The notes: generated from the letters alone by a model not told the origin. 45,607 bases of DNA from JAXGYV01 sp040772045 (GCA_040772045.1 JAXGYV010000014.1:1-45607), one strand, 5' to 3'; shown: positions 1 through 8,743, counted from the stretch's first letter. Made by a program: numbers and translations.

Positions 1-1
1 C

Positions 2-226
2 GACGAGCCCACTGGCAACCTGGACCCCGACACATCTATAGGTATCATGCAGCTCTTGGATCGTATCAATCGTACGGGTACCACGGTGCTGATCGCCACG
101 CACGACAAAGAGATGGTGAACCGCATGCGCAAGCGTGTGTTCGCGCTCGACGATGGCCGCTTGGTACGCGATGAGCGCCGTGGCTCGTACGATGAGACAG
201 TACAGCCGGTTCAGGTGGTGACGTAA
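2..226 (+). CDS. ftsE: Cell division ATP-binding protein FtsE, C-terminal part
   Basis: The reading frame enters from the left edge and ends in TAA one base before the ftsX ATG. The visible 74 residues start with DEPTGNLD, the Walker B and D-loop region of an ABC ATPase. They continue through the H-loop (TVLIATHDKEMV, with the switch histidine) and end in a short polar tail. FtsE is the cytoplasmic ATPase of the FtsEX complex, which transmits divisome state to periplasmic or extracellular peptidoglycan hydrolases. The Walker A and signature motifs lie outside the window. The call rests on this C-terminal ABC signature together with the ftsX gene immediately downstream. Confidence 0.93.
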   Translation, partial: DEPTGNLDPDTSIGIMQLLDRINRTGTTVLIATHDKEMVNRMRKRVFALDDGRLVRDERRGSYDETVQPVQVVT

Positions 227-227
227 C

Positions 228-1148
228 ATGCGTTTCGGTTTCTTCCTCGGCGAGGCGTTTGGCTCGCTGCGCCGCAACTGGGTGATCACCCTCGCCGCCG
301 TGCTCACGGTGTTCATCTCGATGATCATCCTGGGGTTGGTTCTGGTGACGCAAAAGAACCTCAGCACCGGCACCACCAGTCTCAAGAACAGGGTGATGAT
401 AGAGGTGTACATCGCCGACGAGGCGCCGGCCGAACAGGTCAATGCCCTCGTGGCCAAGATCAAGGGCATGCCGGAGGTAAAGACCTATAAGTTCATCTCG
501 AAGGACGAGGCACGGAAGGAGTTTGAGGAGCGTCTCGGCGATGGTGCCGACCCGATCCTGATCAATCTGACGGACAATCCCTTCCCGGCGTCCTACCGGA
601 TCTACGTGAAGGACGCCAACCAAGTCGACGCGGTGGCTAAACGCTTCTTCGATCTACCGGCTGTCGACAACTCTCCCGGCAAGCACGATGGCGTGCGGTA
701 CGCACAGGCCACCGTGCGCAAGATGCTCGGTACCATCAATCTGGTCACCAAGGGAATGTGGGCGGCCACCGGCCTGTTCGCCGCGGCGGGCATACTGCTC
801 ATCAGCACTACCGTGCGGCTGTCCATCTTCGCGCGGCGCAACGAGATCGAGATTATGCGTCTGGTGGGCGCCACCAACTGGTTCATTCGCTGGCCGTTCA
901 TGCTCGAGGGGTTCATCACGGGTCTCATTGGCTCGGCGGTTGCGGCGGTGGCCATCTGGCTCGTCAACTGGACTCTCGCTAACTGGATCAAGAGTTCACC
1001 AGTCAGTTTTCTCAAAGTTCAGATTTATCCGGTATGGTTTCAGGGTGGGCAGTGGCCTCTCGGCCTGCTGCCAACGCTCGTGTTCATGGGGGTCATCTTG
1101 GGCTCGTTCGGAAGCATGATCGCGCTCCGGCGATACTTGCGGGTATAG
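228..1148 (+). CDS. ftsX: Cell division protein FtsX (permease-like subunit)
   Basis: The product is 306 residues, normal for FtsX. A short cytoplasmic N-terminus precedes TM1 (about residues 19-41). An extracytoplasmic domain of about 120 residues (45-170) is the part known to contact peptidoglycan hydrolases. TM2 to TM4 follow, at about 178-200, 225-247 and 275-297, in FtsX/MacB permease topology. The ATG lies one base after the ftsE stop, so the two genes are translationally coupled. The next gene is an M23 hydrolase with a coiled coil, the expected FtsEX-controlled enzyme. The protein should be an inner-membrane divisome component that regulates cell-wall hydrolysis and does not transport a solute. 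Confidence 0.95.
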   Translation: MRFGFFLGEAFGSLRRNWVITLAAVLTVFISMIILGLVLVTQKNLSTGTTSLKNRVMIEVYIADEAPAEQVNALVAKIKGMPEVKTYKFISKDEARKEFEERLGDGADPILINLTDNPFPASYRIYVKDANQVDAVAKRFFDLPAVDNSPGKHDGVRYAQATVRKMLGTINLVTKGMWAATGLFAAAGILLISTTVRLSIFARRNEIEIMRLVGATNWFIRWPFMLEGFITGLIGSAVAAVAIWLVNWTLANWIKSSPVSFLKVQIYPVWFQGGQWPLGLLPTLVFMGVILGSFGSMIALRRYLRV

Positions 1149-1154
1149 CGGCTG

Positions 1155-2348
1155 GTGGCTAGACAGGAGACACATCGCTGCCGGGCGTTGCTCCTCCTGT
1201 TGGGGGTGGTGGCCTGTGTGGCCGCCACCACCTTGCTGGCGCCGGCGGCGCAGGCCCGGCTCACGCTCTCTCAGCTCCAGAACCTGCTCACCGAGGCGCG
1301 TGGCGCACAGCGGAGTCTCGATCGCACGGTGGCTCGCCTCGATGCCAACTTGAATGTGATCGGCGACAAGCTGGCCGGCATCAACGAACGTATCGCCACG
1401 GTCACGGATGCTCTGAGGACGGCCGAGGCCGAGTACGATCGCCTCCATGCTCGGCTCACGGCAAAAAAGCGCCAGTTGCAGCAAGCCGAGCAAGAGCTTG
1501 CCTGGCGGCAGTCCCTCTTCGAGCAGCGCGTGGCGCAGATGTACAAGGCGGGCGAGATCAGCTACCTCGACGTCCTGCTCCAGTCCACAGACTACGAGGA
1601 CATGCTCACGCGGGTGCGCCTCATTCGTAGTCTCGTCGAGGGCGAGAACACGCTCGTAGGAGATCTCGCCGATGCTCGCGACAAGGTCGCCCAAGAGAAG
1701 CGCCAGGTAGCGGAAGACACGCGTGCGGCGCGCAAGGTGCGCGACGAAGTACGCACCAAGCGCGACGAGTTGGCCACGCTGCGCGCCGATCAGCTCGCGG
1801 CACAGGAAAGCACTCGCGAGGCGCGCAGCGCCAAGAAGCAAGCGCTCGCCAAGATCGAGCGGAACATCCGCGTCTGGGAGGCGCAGGAGGCGCAGCTCGC
1901 CGCGGAGAGCCAGGGGCTCGCCGGCGTCATCAATGGCCTCGCCGGCAACGGCGACGGCAAGGCCACCGGCAGCATGATCTGGCCCTGCCCTGGTCCCGTT
2001 ACCTCCGGCTTCGGCTGGCGTGTTCACCCCATCTTCCATGTGCGGAAGTTCCACACGGGGATCGACATCGGCGCGGGTTATGGCACGCCCATCAAGGCGG
2101 CCGACGGCGGCCGGGTGATCTACGCTACGTGGATGAGCGGGTATGGCAACGCCACCATCATCGATCACGGCGGCGGCATCACGACCCTGTACGCACATCA
2201 GTCGCGGTTGCTCATCACGAGCGGATCGGTAACCCGGGGGCAAGTGGTCGGTTACGTAGGGAGTACTGGTTACTCGACTGGTCCGCATCTCCACTTCGAG
2301 GTGCGCGTCAACGGCAATCCCGTGAACCCCATGGGGTACCTTCATTAG
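1155..2348 (+). CDS. Coiled-coil LytM/M23 peptidoglycan hydrolase, EnvC-like
   Basis: The product is 397 residues, starting at GTG six bases after the ftsX stop. An N-terminal signal or anchor segment (about 10-35, ending near AQA) precedes a long heptad-rich coiled coil (about 40-260). The coiled coil is rich in E, R, K, Q and A, as in EnvC and PcsB. The C-terminal M23/LytM domain (about 275-397) shows the zinc-site motifs HTGIDIGAGYG (H and D ligands) and GPHLHFEV (HxH). All of these active-site residues are present, so it is probably a catalytically competent endopeptidase and not a degenerate LytM activator. Adjacency to ftsEX suggests activation by the coiled coil binding the FtsX outer loop; that link is inferred. 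Confidence 0.92.
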   Translation: MARQETHRCRALLLLLGVVACVAATTLLAPAAQARLTLSQLQNLLTEARGAQRSLDRTVARLDANLNVIGDKLAGINERIATVTDALRTAEAEYDRLHARLTAKKRQLQQAEQELAWRQSLFEQRVAQMYKAGEISYLDVLLQSTDYEDMLTRVRLIRSLVEGENTLVGDLADARDKVAQEKRQVAEDTRAARKVRDEVRTKRDELATLRADQLAAQESTREARSAKKQALAKIERNIRVWEAQEAQLAAESQGLAGVINGLAGNGDGKATGSMIWPCPGPVTSGFGWRVHPIFHVRKFHTGIDIGAGYGTPIKAADGGRVIYATWMSGYGNATIIDHGGGITTLYAHQSRLLITSGSVTRGQVVGYVGSTGYSTGPHLHFEVRVNGNPVNPMGYLH

Positions 2349-2405
2349 CGGTTCGTGGCGACGCCGTTCGCCGAGCGTGCTCGCCTGCTCCGATCGACTG
2401 AACGT

Positions 2406-3578
2406 ATGCGTATTCTGAGGATCGTGCTCATTATCATGCTGCTGCCGCTCGGCTTCGCCGGGGGGCTCATGCTCGGTACTCATCTGGCCAGCGGACCGGC
2501 CGTCTCTTCCGGCGAGAAGGCTAGCGCGGAAGAAGCGGCGCGGCTGCAGCAGCACATCATCGAGGAGTTGCAAGCCCGCTACTACAAAGCGATCGATGTG
2601 GAGAAGCTCAAGGCGGCCGGCATCGACGGCATGCTCTCCTCTCTGAAGGATCCCTATACGGAGTACCTCAGTCCTGCCGAAGTCCGCTTGCTCGACGAGC
2701 AGACCGAGGGCCGCTACTCGGGCATTGGCGCCATCCTGGAGAAGAAGGAAGACAAGCTGCTGATCACCGGCGTGTTCGAGGGATCGCCGGCGGACAAGGC
2801 TGGGCTAAAGGCTGGCGATCACATCGTCGCTGTTGATGGCAGGGCGACTGCCGCGATGTCCTTGGACGCCGCGGTGGCGCGCATCAAAGGCGAGGCCGGT
2901 ACGCAAGTCACCCTGAAGGTCGAGCAGACCGGCGGCCGCGGCGTTCGCACCGTCACGCTGACTCGCCGCGAGATCGACATCCCGATTACCGAGGCGCGCA
3001 TGCTGCGCGCCGCGGACGGCACTCGCGTCGGGTACGTGCGGCTCAACCAGTTCTCGGCAGGGGCCGGTGAGCACGTGCGCCAGGAGATCGATCGCCTGAC
3101 GGCCAAGGGCGCCGCCTGGATCGTGTTCGACCTCCGCGATAATGGTGGCGGCCTGCTCACCGAGGCGGTCGATGTGGCCGGGGACTTCCTCTCCAGCGGA
3201 GTGGTGACTACCACCAAGGGTCTTCATTCACCCAAGGAGGAGCTGAGGGTCGAGGGCGACGAGGCCACCGATCTCCCGCTCGTGCTCTTGGTGAACGAGT
3301 ACAGCGCCAGCGCCTCCGAGATCGTCGCCGGCGCGCTGCGGGACTACGAGCGCGCCTATCTGGTGGGGGCCACAACGTTTGGGAAAGGTCTGGTGCAGAA
3401 CGTGGTAGGCCTCCCCGGCGGCGCCGCGCTCAAGCTGACCACGTCTATCTACCTTACGCCCAAAGGGCACAACATCCACAAGCGCGGCATCAAGCCGGAT
3501 CTTCCCGTCAAAGATAAGCCGAAGGTGGAGGGCGACGAGCAGCTCGACGCCGCGCTGGAGTACATCGCGAAACAGTAG
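2406..3578 (+). CDS. ctpA: C-terminal processing peptidase, S41 family
   Basis: From this ATG the product is 390 residues. An earlier in-frame GTG at 2355 would add 17 polar residues before the membrane anchor. I prefer 2406 because it gives a compact signal/anchor (MRILRIVLIIMLLPLGF). A helical segment (DPYTEYLSPAE motif) precedes a PDZ domain (about 85-165) and the S41 protease core. The catalytic Ser lies in EYSASASEIVAGAL and the general-base Lys in TTFGKGLVQ. These proteases cleave extracytoplasmic proteins from the C-terminus and often control cell-wall hydrolases. Its place directly after the M23 hydrolase fits control of that enzyme, although no substrate can be read from sequence. 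Confidence 0.92.
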   Translation: MRILRIVLIIMLLPLGFAGGLMLGTHLASGPAVSSGEKASAEEAARLQQHIIEELQARYYKAIDVEKLKAAGIDGMLSSLKDPYTEYLSPAEVRLLDEQTEGRYSGIGAILEKKEDKLLITGVFEGSPADKAGLKAGDHIVAVDGRATAAMSLDAAVARIKGEAGTQVTLKVEQTGGRGVRTVTLTRREIDIPITEARMLRAADGTRVGYVRLNQFSAGAGEHVRQEIDRLTAKGAAWIVFDLRDNGGGLLTEAVDVAGDFLSSGVVTTTKGLHSPKEELRVEGDEATDLPLVLLVNEYSASASEIVAGALRDYERAYLVGATTFGKGLVQNVVGLPGGAALKLTTSIYLTPKGHNIHKRGIKPDLPVKDKPKVEGDEQLDAALEYIAKQ

Positions 3579-3623
3579 AGGGCGCGCTGTCCTGCGCGGC
3601 CGGCCTACGGGAGGGCTGGGGGC

Positions 3624-5549
3624 ATGAAGCATCAGGCAGATCCGGGGCGCGGCCAGCCGCGCCCCTTCCAAGTGGCCCGCTGGGGCAAGTTCTGGTCGCT
3701 CGAGCCACTGTTCGTTGACGAGCGATCCTTCCTGGCGGCCAAAGGCGGACTGCCGCCGCAGGCCGGCGACATCGTGCTGGCGGTACCGGCGCAGGGCGAT
3801 CGCCGGCGGATCGTCGAGATCCTGGGCCCGGGCGATCAACTGGCGCCGGTGCTCAAGGCGCTCCTGTACGCGCAAGGCGTGCGCCAGGGATTCTCCGATG
3901 AGGTCGTCGCGGCCGCGCGCGCGGCCGCCGAGCGCGGCGACCGGAGCGACCAGCGCCGCCATGACCTTCGCGAACTGCCCACGTTCACCATCGACCCCGA
4001 TACGGCGCGCGACTTCGACGACGCCATCAGTGTGCAGAGGGAGGGCGACGGCTACCACGCCTGGGTCCACATCGCCGACGTGAGCGCGTACGTCCCCGCT
4101 GGCGGGCCCGTTGACCTCGAGGCCCGCCAGCGTACGGCCAGCGTCTACCTGCCTCTGTGGGCCGAGCCGATGCTGCCGGAGGAGCTCAGCGCGGGCGTCT
4201 GTAGTCTGCAGGCCGGCCAGGATCGCCTCTGTGTGACCGTGGAGTTCGTGTTCGACAAGCAAGGTCGTCGACACGCGTCGCACTTCTATCGTTCCGTGAT
4301 CCGCAGCGATCATCGGCTCACGTACGGGTTCGTCGACAGCGTGCTTGTCCCAGACGCTCCTACGGCGGAGGCGCCGCCGCGGGATACCGCCGGCGCATCC
4401 GCCGTCGGAGAGGCTGCCGATGCCGAGCTGGTCGCCCACTTGCGTCTGGCGCAGGAGGTGGCGACCCTTCTCCGGGGTCGGCGCTACGCTCGTGGGGCGC
4501 TGCAGATCGGCTCGTTCGAGCCGGAGTATCGCTTCGACGCCTCCGGCCGCCTCATCGGCGCCGCCTCGCGCCCCGAGACGCCGTCGCACGCCCTGGTGGA
4601 AGAGTTCATGCTGGCCGCCAACGAGGCCGTGGCCGAGCGCCTCCTCGAGGTGGAAGCCGGTGCTATCTACCGCGTGCACGAGCCGCCGGATCCCTACGCG
4701 GTCGACGCGCTGCTGGCCACGCTCGCGGATCTCGGCGTGCCCACGCCGCCCTTCCCGTCGCCCGAGCAGGCCACACCCGAACAGGTGACCGCGACGCTGC
4801 ACCGTCTCTCGCAGCAGCTCCCCACACTGACCGCTCACGAGGGGCGTGGTCGCATCGCCTTCCCGCAGTTACTGCTGCGCTCGCTCAAGCAAGCCGTGTA
4901 CTCGCCCGAGAACGTGGGGCATTTCGGCCTCGCCAGCGATGGCTACGTGCACTTCACATCGCCCATCCGGCGCTACCCGGACCTGGTGGTCCACCGGGCT
5001 TTGCTCCACCGGCTGGGGCTCGATGGCGAAGAGCTGGAACGATCCACCTTGACCGACGTGGCCGCGTTGTGCTCGATCACGGAACGCGGTATCGACAAAC
5101 TGGAGCTGAAGGCCGACGACATCGCGCTCTGCTTCCTCTTGCACGAGTTCCTCGGGCAGACGGGCTGGGAGCACGTGTTCGAGGGCGAGATCGTGGGATT
5201 GCACGGGAGCGGCCTGTTCATCCACTTTGGCGGTACGTACGAGGGTTACCTCCACGTACGTCGTCTGGGCGACGACCGCTACTACGAGTCGGAAGTCGGA
5301 AGCTCGCTGGACGGCGCGGCCAGCGGGCGTCGCTACCGCTTGGGCGACCCCGTTCGGGTGCGCGTCGTACGTGTCGACAAAGTGCGCGGCCGCGTTGATC
5401 TGGAACTGGCCGACGGGGTTCAGGGAGGCGGGGCTGGCGGCCGCGGTGGCGCCCAGGCGTCGGGCGGCCGGCCGAAACACCGCCCATCTGCCGGCCGGCG
5501 CCGCGGCGGTCACCGGCCAGGTCCGCGGGGGCATCGGCGCCGATCGTAG
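3624..5549 (+). CDS. rnr: Ribonuclease R / RNase II family exoribonuclease
   Basis: The product is 641 residues, a 3'-5' hydrolytic exoribonuclease. A short cold-shock-like OB segment (about 15-75) is followed by the RNB catalytic domain. Its metal-binding aspartates are in TIDPDTARDFDDAISV, and the conserved FTSPIRRYPDLVVHR motif lies near residue 450. An S1 RNA-binding domain occupies about 510-605 and a basic Arg/Gly/His tail follows. It is shorter than E. coli RNase R because it has only one recognisable N-terminal OB domain. The ATG is preceded by a G-rich Shine-Dalgarno tract. smpB follows after 14 bases, the usual pairing, since RNase R degrades the non-stop mRNAs released by trans-translation. 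Confidence 0.94.
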   Translation: MKHQADPGRGQPRPFQVARWGKFWSLEPLFVDERSFLAAKGGLPPQAGDIVLAVPAQGDRRRIVEILGPGDQLAPVLKALLYAQGVRQGFSDEVVAAARAAAERGDRSDQRRHDLRELPTFTIDPDTARDFDDAISVQREGDGYHAWVHIADVSAYVPAGGPVDLEARQRTASVYLPLWAEPMLPEELSAGVCSLQAGQDRLCVTVEFVFDKQGRRHASHFYRSVIRSDHRLTYGFVDSVLVPDAPTAEAPPRDTAGASAVGEAADAELVAHLRLAQEVATLLRGRRYARGALQIGSFEPEYRFDASGRLIGAASRPETPSHALVEEFMLAANEAVAERLLEVEAGAIYRVHEPPDPYAVDALLATLADLGVPTPPFPSPEQATPEQVTATLHRLSQQLPTLTAHEGRGRIAFPQLLLRSLKQAVYSPENVGHFGLASDGYVHFTSPIRRYPDLVVHRALLHRLGLDGEELERSTLTDVAALCSITERGIDKLELKADDIALCFLLHEFLGQTGWEHVFEGEIVGLHGSGLFIHFGGTYEGYLHVRRLGDDRYYESEVGSSLDGAASGRRYRLGDPVRVRVVRVDKVRGRVDLELADGVQGGGAGGRGGAQASGGRPKHRPSAGRRRGGHRPGPRGHRRRS

Positions 5550-5563
5550 AGTACTCTATCCCC

Positions 5564-6031
5564 ATGGGGAGAGAGCAGGGTATCAAACCGATCGCCAGCA
5601 ATCGCAAGGCCTTTCACGACTTCTTCATCGAGGAGACGTTCGAGGCCGGCATCGCGCTGGTGGGCACCGAGGTCAAGAGCTTGCGCGCGGGCCGCGTGGC
5701 GCTGCGCGACAGCTACGCCGAGGTGCGCGGCGGAGAGCTGTTCCTCGTCGGCGTGCACATCAGCCCGTACGAGCAAGGGACCGTGTGGAATCACGATCCC
5801 TTGCGCGACCGCAAGCTCCTCCTGCACCATCGCGAGATCGATCGCATCGCCTCTCGGGTGAACGAGCGCGGGTATGCGGTGGTCCCCACCAAGCTGTACT
5901 TCAAAGACGGCCGTGCCAAGGTGGAGATCGGCTTGGCGCGCGGCAAGAAGCTGTACGACAAGCGCGCCGACATCGCCAAGCGCGATATGCGCCGCGACGT
6001 GGAGCGAGAGCTCAAGGAGCGGCGCGGCTGA
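5564..6031 (+). CDS. smpB: SsrA-binding protein SmpB
   Basis: The product is 155 residues, the normal SmpB length. The N-terminal IASNRKAFHDFFIEETFEAG segment and the GTEVKSLRAGR motif belong to the OB-fold that binds the tRNA-like domain of tmRNA. The C-terminal tail is basic and helical (KRDMRRDVERELKERRG), as needed to occupy the mRNA channel of a stalled ribosome. It lies 14 bases after the RNase R gene and is probably co-transcribed with it. I looked for tmRNA (ssrA) directly downstream and did not recognise one, so ssrA is probably elsewhere in the genome. Confidence 0.97.
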   Translation: MGREQGIKPIASNRKAFHDFFIEETFEAGIALVGTEVKSLRAGRVALRDSYAEVRGGELFLVGVHISPYEQGTVWNHDPLRDRKLLLHHREIDRIASRVNERGYAVVPTKLYFKDGRAKVEIGLARGKKLYDKRADIAKRDMRRDVERELKERRG

Positions 6032-6048
6032 TCTCCTCTGCTTCGCCT

Positions 6049-6079
6049 GGGGACGTATCGGGAGCCACCGCACGTCCCC
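6049..6079 (+). terminator. Possible terminator hairpin after smpB
   Basis: GGGGACGT (6049-6056) and ACGTCCCC (6072-6079) form a perfect 8-bp stem with a 15-base loop, 18 bases after the smpB stop. There is no U-tract, so intrinsic termination is uncertain. The rest of 6032-6264 shows nothing else recognisable. Confidence 0.35.
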
Positions 6080-6264
6080 GGACGTTCCGCGCTGAAGCCA
6101 ACCCCCGCCGAATGCCCAGCGGCCGCAGCGTACTCTGGCACTCGCTCCACGTCGCCTCGCGAGAGGTTCAAGGCGTTGTATCCGGTGAGAGGGGAAGAAT
6201 GGAGGTGCCACAGACATGGGCCTCAGGGTGGGAGGCGCGAAGAGTCATGCGGGGGAAGGGGGAG

Positions 6265-6549
6265 ATGATGGAACGGCTCTCTGAGGAAGAGATCGCGGCG
6301 GCGCTCTCGGAGCTAGACGGTTGGACGCGCGAGGGCGAGGAGATGCGCAAGACCTTTCGGTTCCATGACTTCATCGGCTCCGTGAACTTCGTGAACGCCG
6401 TCGCCGAGGTGGCCGAGGCGGCGCGGCATCACCCCGACATCGACATCCGGTTCAACAAAGTGACCGTCGCCCTCTCCACCCATAGCGTCGGAGGGATCAC
6501 CGCTCGGGACGCTGACTTGGCGCGGGCGATCGAGCACGGAGCCCGCTAG
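6265..6549 (+). CDS. 4a-hydroxytetrahydrobiopterin dehydratase (PCD/DCoH)
   Basis: The product is about 94 residues, matching the single-domain pterin-4a-carbinolamine dehydratase family. The family signature is complete: EAARHHPDIDIRFNKV (the catalytic HH pair) followed by STHSVGGITARDADLA (third His and the D-x-x-L-A end). The enzyme dehydrates 4a-hydroxytetrahydropterins in the cytoplasm. In bacteria lacking aromatic hydroxylases the role is often unclear. In-frame ATGs at 6247, 6265 and 6268 are possible. The purine-rich stretch just upstream (6250-6264) favours 6265 or 6268. The gene appears monocistronic, between smpB and the tRNA. Confidence 0.88.
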   Translation: MMERLSEEEIAAALSELDGWTREGEEMRKTFRFHDFIGSVNFVNAVAEVAEAARHHPDIDIRFNKVTVALSTHSVGGITARDADLARAIEHGAR

Positions 6550-6604
6550 CTGAGTACGGATGACGCGCTCGCGGCGGGAACGTGCTACCATTGCCCTCCC
6601 GCGT

Positions 6605-6681
6605 GCCCTCGTAGCTCAGGGGATGAGAGCGTGCGCCTCCGGAGCGCAAGGCCGTAGGTTCGAATCCTACCGGGGGCACCA
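6605..6681 (+). tRNA. tRNA-Arg (anticodon CCG)
   Basis: A full cloverleaf can be drawn by eye. The acceptor stem GCCCTCG pairs with CGGGGGC, with one G-T pair. The D-stem is GCTC/GAGC. The anticodon stem TGCGC/GCGCA encloses the loop CTCCGGA, giving anticodon CCG, which reads CGG. A 5-base variable region is followed by T-stem GTAGG/CCTAC with loop TTCGAAT. The discriminator is A6678 and CCA is encoded at 6679-6681. Foreign-looking genes begin directly behind it, so it may have served as an integration site. Confidence 0.96.
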
Positions 6682-6813
6682 CCCTTCCATCTATCACAAC
6701 GCTTTCCCTGCGTCAGGAGCACTTCCGTTGTCCGGTCGCCTGCCCGGTCGCTCAGGTCGCCGTTCTTCCCGGGCATCGAGTAGGTCACTCTCTGCCAGTC
6801 TTCTCATGGAAGG

Positions 6814-6868
6814 ATTTTCACGAGGTGCTATATTTCACTCGGTGTGAGAATAGGTGATTCGTGAAAAT
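6814..6868 (+). promoter_or_regulatory. Promoter with dyad operator of the TA-like operon
   Basis: A perfect 10-bp inverted repeat, ATTTTCACGA (6814-6823) and TCGTGAAAAT (6859-6868), flanks a -10-like TATATT (6829-6834). The right arm runs into the start codon. AbiEi-type antitoxins are known to repress their own operon by binding inverted repeats across the promoter. This layout fits that, but binding is inferred. An AGGTGA ribosome-binding site lies at 6852-6857. Confidence 0.6.
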
Positions 6869-7946
6869 GAGGTCGACAGAGCCGGGTTCGCTGAGAGCCC
6901 AGATGTCCGCAATCGCAGCTGCACTCGAGGAGCGCCTACCGCTCGGCTGGCAGATCACCGTGGCCATTGAGCCCCCGACAGACCGGGGCCGCCCCGATGC
7001 GATTGTCACAGTGCGCTCGCCTGACGGAGCGTCGACCGACATCGTTGTTGAATGCAGGAGCAGGATCAACCCGGCAGACGTAGGCACGGTTCTCACCCAG
7101 CTAGAGCGCTGGCCGCAGGCCCAGCCCATGGTTGTTGCGCCCTTCCTCAGCGCGCGGACGAGAAGGCTCCTGAGCGAGCGCGGTGCGAGCTGGGCGGACG
7201 CGACTGGCAATCTCCGTCTGGCCCTGGCGCGTCCCTCCGTCTTCGTCGAGCTGGCGGGCGCAACGACCAACCCCTTCGACCGGCGCGACCTCCCGTTGAA
7301 GTCGCTGAAAGGCGCGGGAGCGGCGGCAGTCGTGCGTGCCCTGTGTGACTATCGGCCGCCGTATACGATCAGCCAGTTGGCCCAGGGTGTCGGGCTGCCG
7401 GTCGCAAGCGTGTTCAGAGTGGTCGATCTTCTGATCCGAGAGTCGCTCCTGGAGAAGTCGCGCAAGCGAGGAGCAATCGTCTCGGTAGACTGGGCGGGCC
7501 TACTCACGCGCTGGTGCGAGGACTACTCGTTGCTTGGCTCCAGCCGAGCTTTGTCGGTGCTTGAGCCACGCGGGGTAGATGCGCTGCTGCAGAAGCTGCG
7601 CGATACTGATCGCTCTTATGTAGTGACGGGGTCTGCCGTCGCGCTACGCGTCGCCCCGGTCGCGCCCAGCCGTCTCATCGTCGTCTACTCTGAGACGCCT
7701 GAGGATCTTGCGGCCGGCCTGTCACTGACGCGCGCCGACATCGGAGCAAACGCCTTCCTGGTCGAGCCCTTTTCGCCGGCTCTCACAGCGCGGACCGAGA
7801 TGCGCGAGGGGCTCCGCTGCGCTGCACTGAGTCAAGTCGCGGCCGACCTCCTTACGAGCCCCGGCCGTGGCCCGGCCGAAGGTGAGGCGCTCATGTCGTG
7901 GATGCGTGAGAACAAGGACAAATGGCAGTTGACGCTCTCTACGTAA
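6867..7946 (+). CDS. AbiEi-like antitoxin / winged-helix regulator of a type IV TA pair
   Basis: The product is 359 residues from ATG 6867, chosen over GTG 6861 because AGGTGA sits nine bases upstream. The N-terminal 120 residues hold an alpha/beta domain with IVVECRSRINPADVG and the LLSERGASWADATGNLRLAL pattern. That pattern resembles the xDxxGN motif of AbiEi_2/COG4861-type antitoxins. A winged helix-turn-helix follows at about 150-205 (YTISQLAQGVGLPVASVFRV). The C-terminal half is alpha/beta and not recognised. The next gene is a nucleotidyltransferase that starts 25 bases before this one ends, the classic AbiEi-AbiEii coupling. Predicted role: antitoxin and autorepressor acting on the dyad upstream. 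The exact subfamily is uncertain. Confidence 0.7.
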   Translation: MRSTEPGSLRAQMSAIAAALEERLPLGWQITVAIEPPTDRGRPDAIVTVRSPDGASTDIVVECRSRINPADVGTVLTQLERWPQAQPMVVAPFLSARTRRLLSERGASWADATGNLRLALARPSVFVELAGATTNPFDRRDLPLKSLKGAGAAAVVRALCDYRPPYTISQLAQGVGLPVASVFRVVDLLIRESLLEKSRKRGAIVSVDWAGLLTRWCEDYSLLGSSRALSVLEPRGVDALLQKLRDTDRSYVVTGSAVALRVAPVAPSRLIVVYSETPEDLAAGLSLTRADIGANAFLVEPFSPALTARTEMREGLRCAALSQVAADLLTSPGRGPAEGEALMSWMRENKDKWQLTLST

Positions 7947-8743
7947 CTGCTCGCCGGGTGCTTCTTGACGCCCTGGAAGCCCTCGTCGACCACCGCGACG
8001 CGCTGATCGTGATTGGCGCGCAGGCCGTGTACGCACACGCCCCGGAGGATGACATCGCGGTGGCCCCGACAACGACCGATGCTGATCTGGGACTCGATCC
8101 CGATCTCCTGGGCGACTCGCCGCTCCTCGCTGCCGTGCTGCTAGACGCTGGCTTTACCTTGACAAAGGAGCCCGGCATTTGGATGTCCCGACACGGGTCA
8201 ACGGTGGATCTCATTGTGCCCGAGTCCCTGGCTGGTAGCGGCCGCCGCGGAGCGCGACTTGGACCTCAGGGAACGAGGACCGCCAGGAGGGCAGCCGGCA
8301 TCGAGGGCTGCTTGGTCGACAAGCAGGTGATCGCAATCAGGGCACTCGAAGAAGGCGACGACCGCATCTTCTCGGTCGCAGTCGCAGGGCCGGCGGCACT
8401 CGTGGTGGCAAAGGCGCACAAGATAGCCGGCCGGCGAGACGAAGGCAGAGGCCGACTGAACGACAAGGACGCTCTGGACGTCTACCGCCTCATGCGTAGC
8501 GTCGAGCCTCGCGTGTTCGGCTCCGGATTCGAGCTGCTGGCCAGGAGCCGGCTGGCCGCCAGCTCAACCGAATGGGCCGTTCGTGAGTTCGGCGAACTCT
8601 TCGGCGAGACTCAGTCTCTCGGTGTCGAGATGGTCGTACGGGCAACAGAAGGCCTGATCCCCGAAGCGGAGGTGCGCGCGGCCTGCCCGATCCTGGCCCG
8701 CGAGATCTTGGCGGCCGCGGGCCTCCAAAGGGGGCGCCGGTGA
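7922..8743 (+). CDS. AbiEii-like nucleotidyltransferase (type IV TA toxin candidate)
   Basis: The product is 273 residues and the gene overlaps the preceding regulator by 25 bases. It has the polymerase-beta nucleotidyltransferase layout: a glycine motif (VIGAQAVYAHA, G32), TTTDADLGL giving the metal-binding pair D53 and D55, and STVDLIVPE giving the third acidic residue D96. A Lys/His-rich helix (VVAKAHKIAGR) and a KDALDVYRLM segment follow, as in AbiEii and related TA nucleotidyltransferases. Family members transfer nucleotides to tRNA or other targets and arrest growth during phage infection. The leading GG/GS of canonical members reads IGA here. Activity and target are not deducible. Confidence 0.75.
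   Translation: MAVDALYVTARRVLLDALEALVDHRDALIVIGAQAVYAHAPEDDIAVAPTTTDADLGLDPDLLGDSPLLAAVLLDAGFTLTKEPGIWMSRHGSTVDLIVPESLAGSGRRGARLGPQGTRTARRAAGIEGCLVDKQVIAIRALEEGDDRIFSVAVAGPAALVVAKAHKIAGRRDEGRGRLNDKDALDVYRLMRSVEPRVFGSGFELLARSRLAASSTEWAVREFGELFGETQSLGVEMVVRATEGLIPEAEVRAACPILAREILAAAGLQRGRR

Noticed and set aside
996..2573. 525-codon open frame on the minus strand opposite the M23 hydrolase gene
   Set aside because: It mirrors a well-supported plus-strand gene, has no recognisable domain and shows His/Arg/Leu-rich composition typical of antisense frames in high-GC DNA.
6032..6264. Possible tmRNA (ssrA) next to smpB
   Set aside because: The gap is too short, and I see no tRNA-like ends with a GCA resume codon and tag reading frame.
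6560..6847. 95-codon frame reading through the tRNA-Arg
   Set aside because: It translates the tRNA itself (the RRFESYRG string is a typical tRNA artefact) and has no ribosome-binding site.
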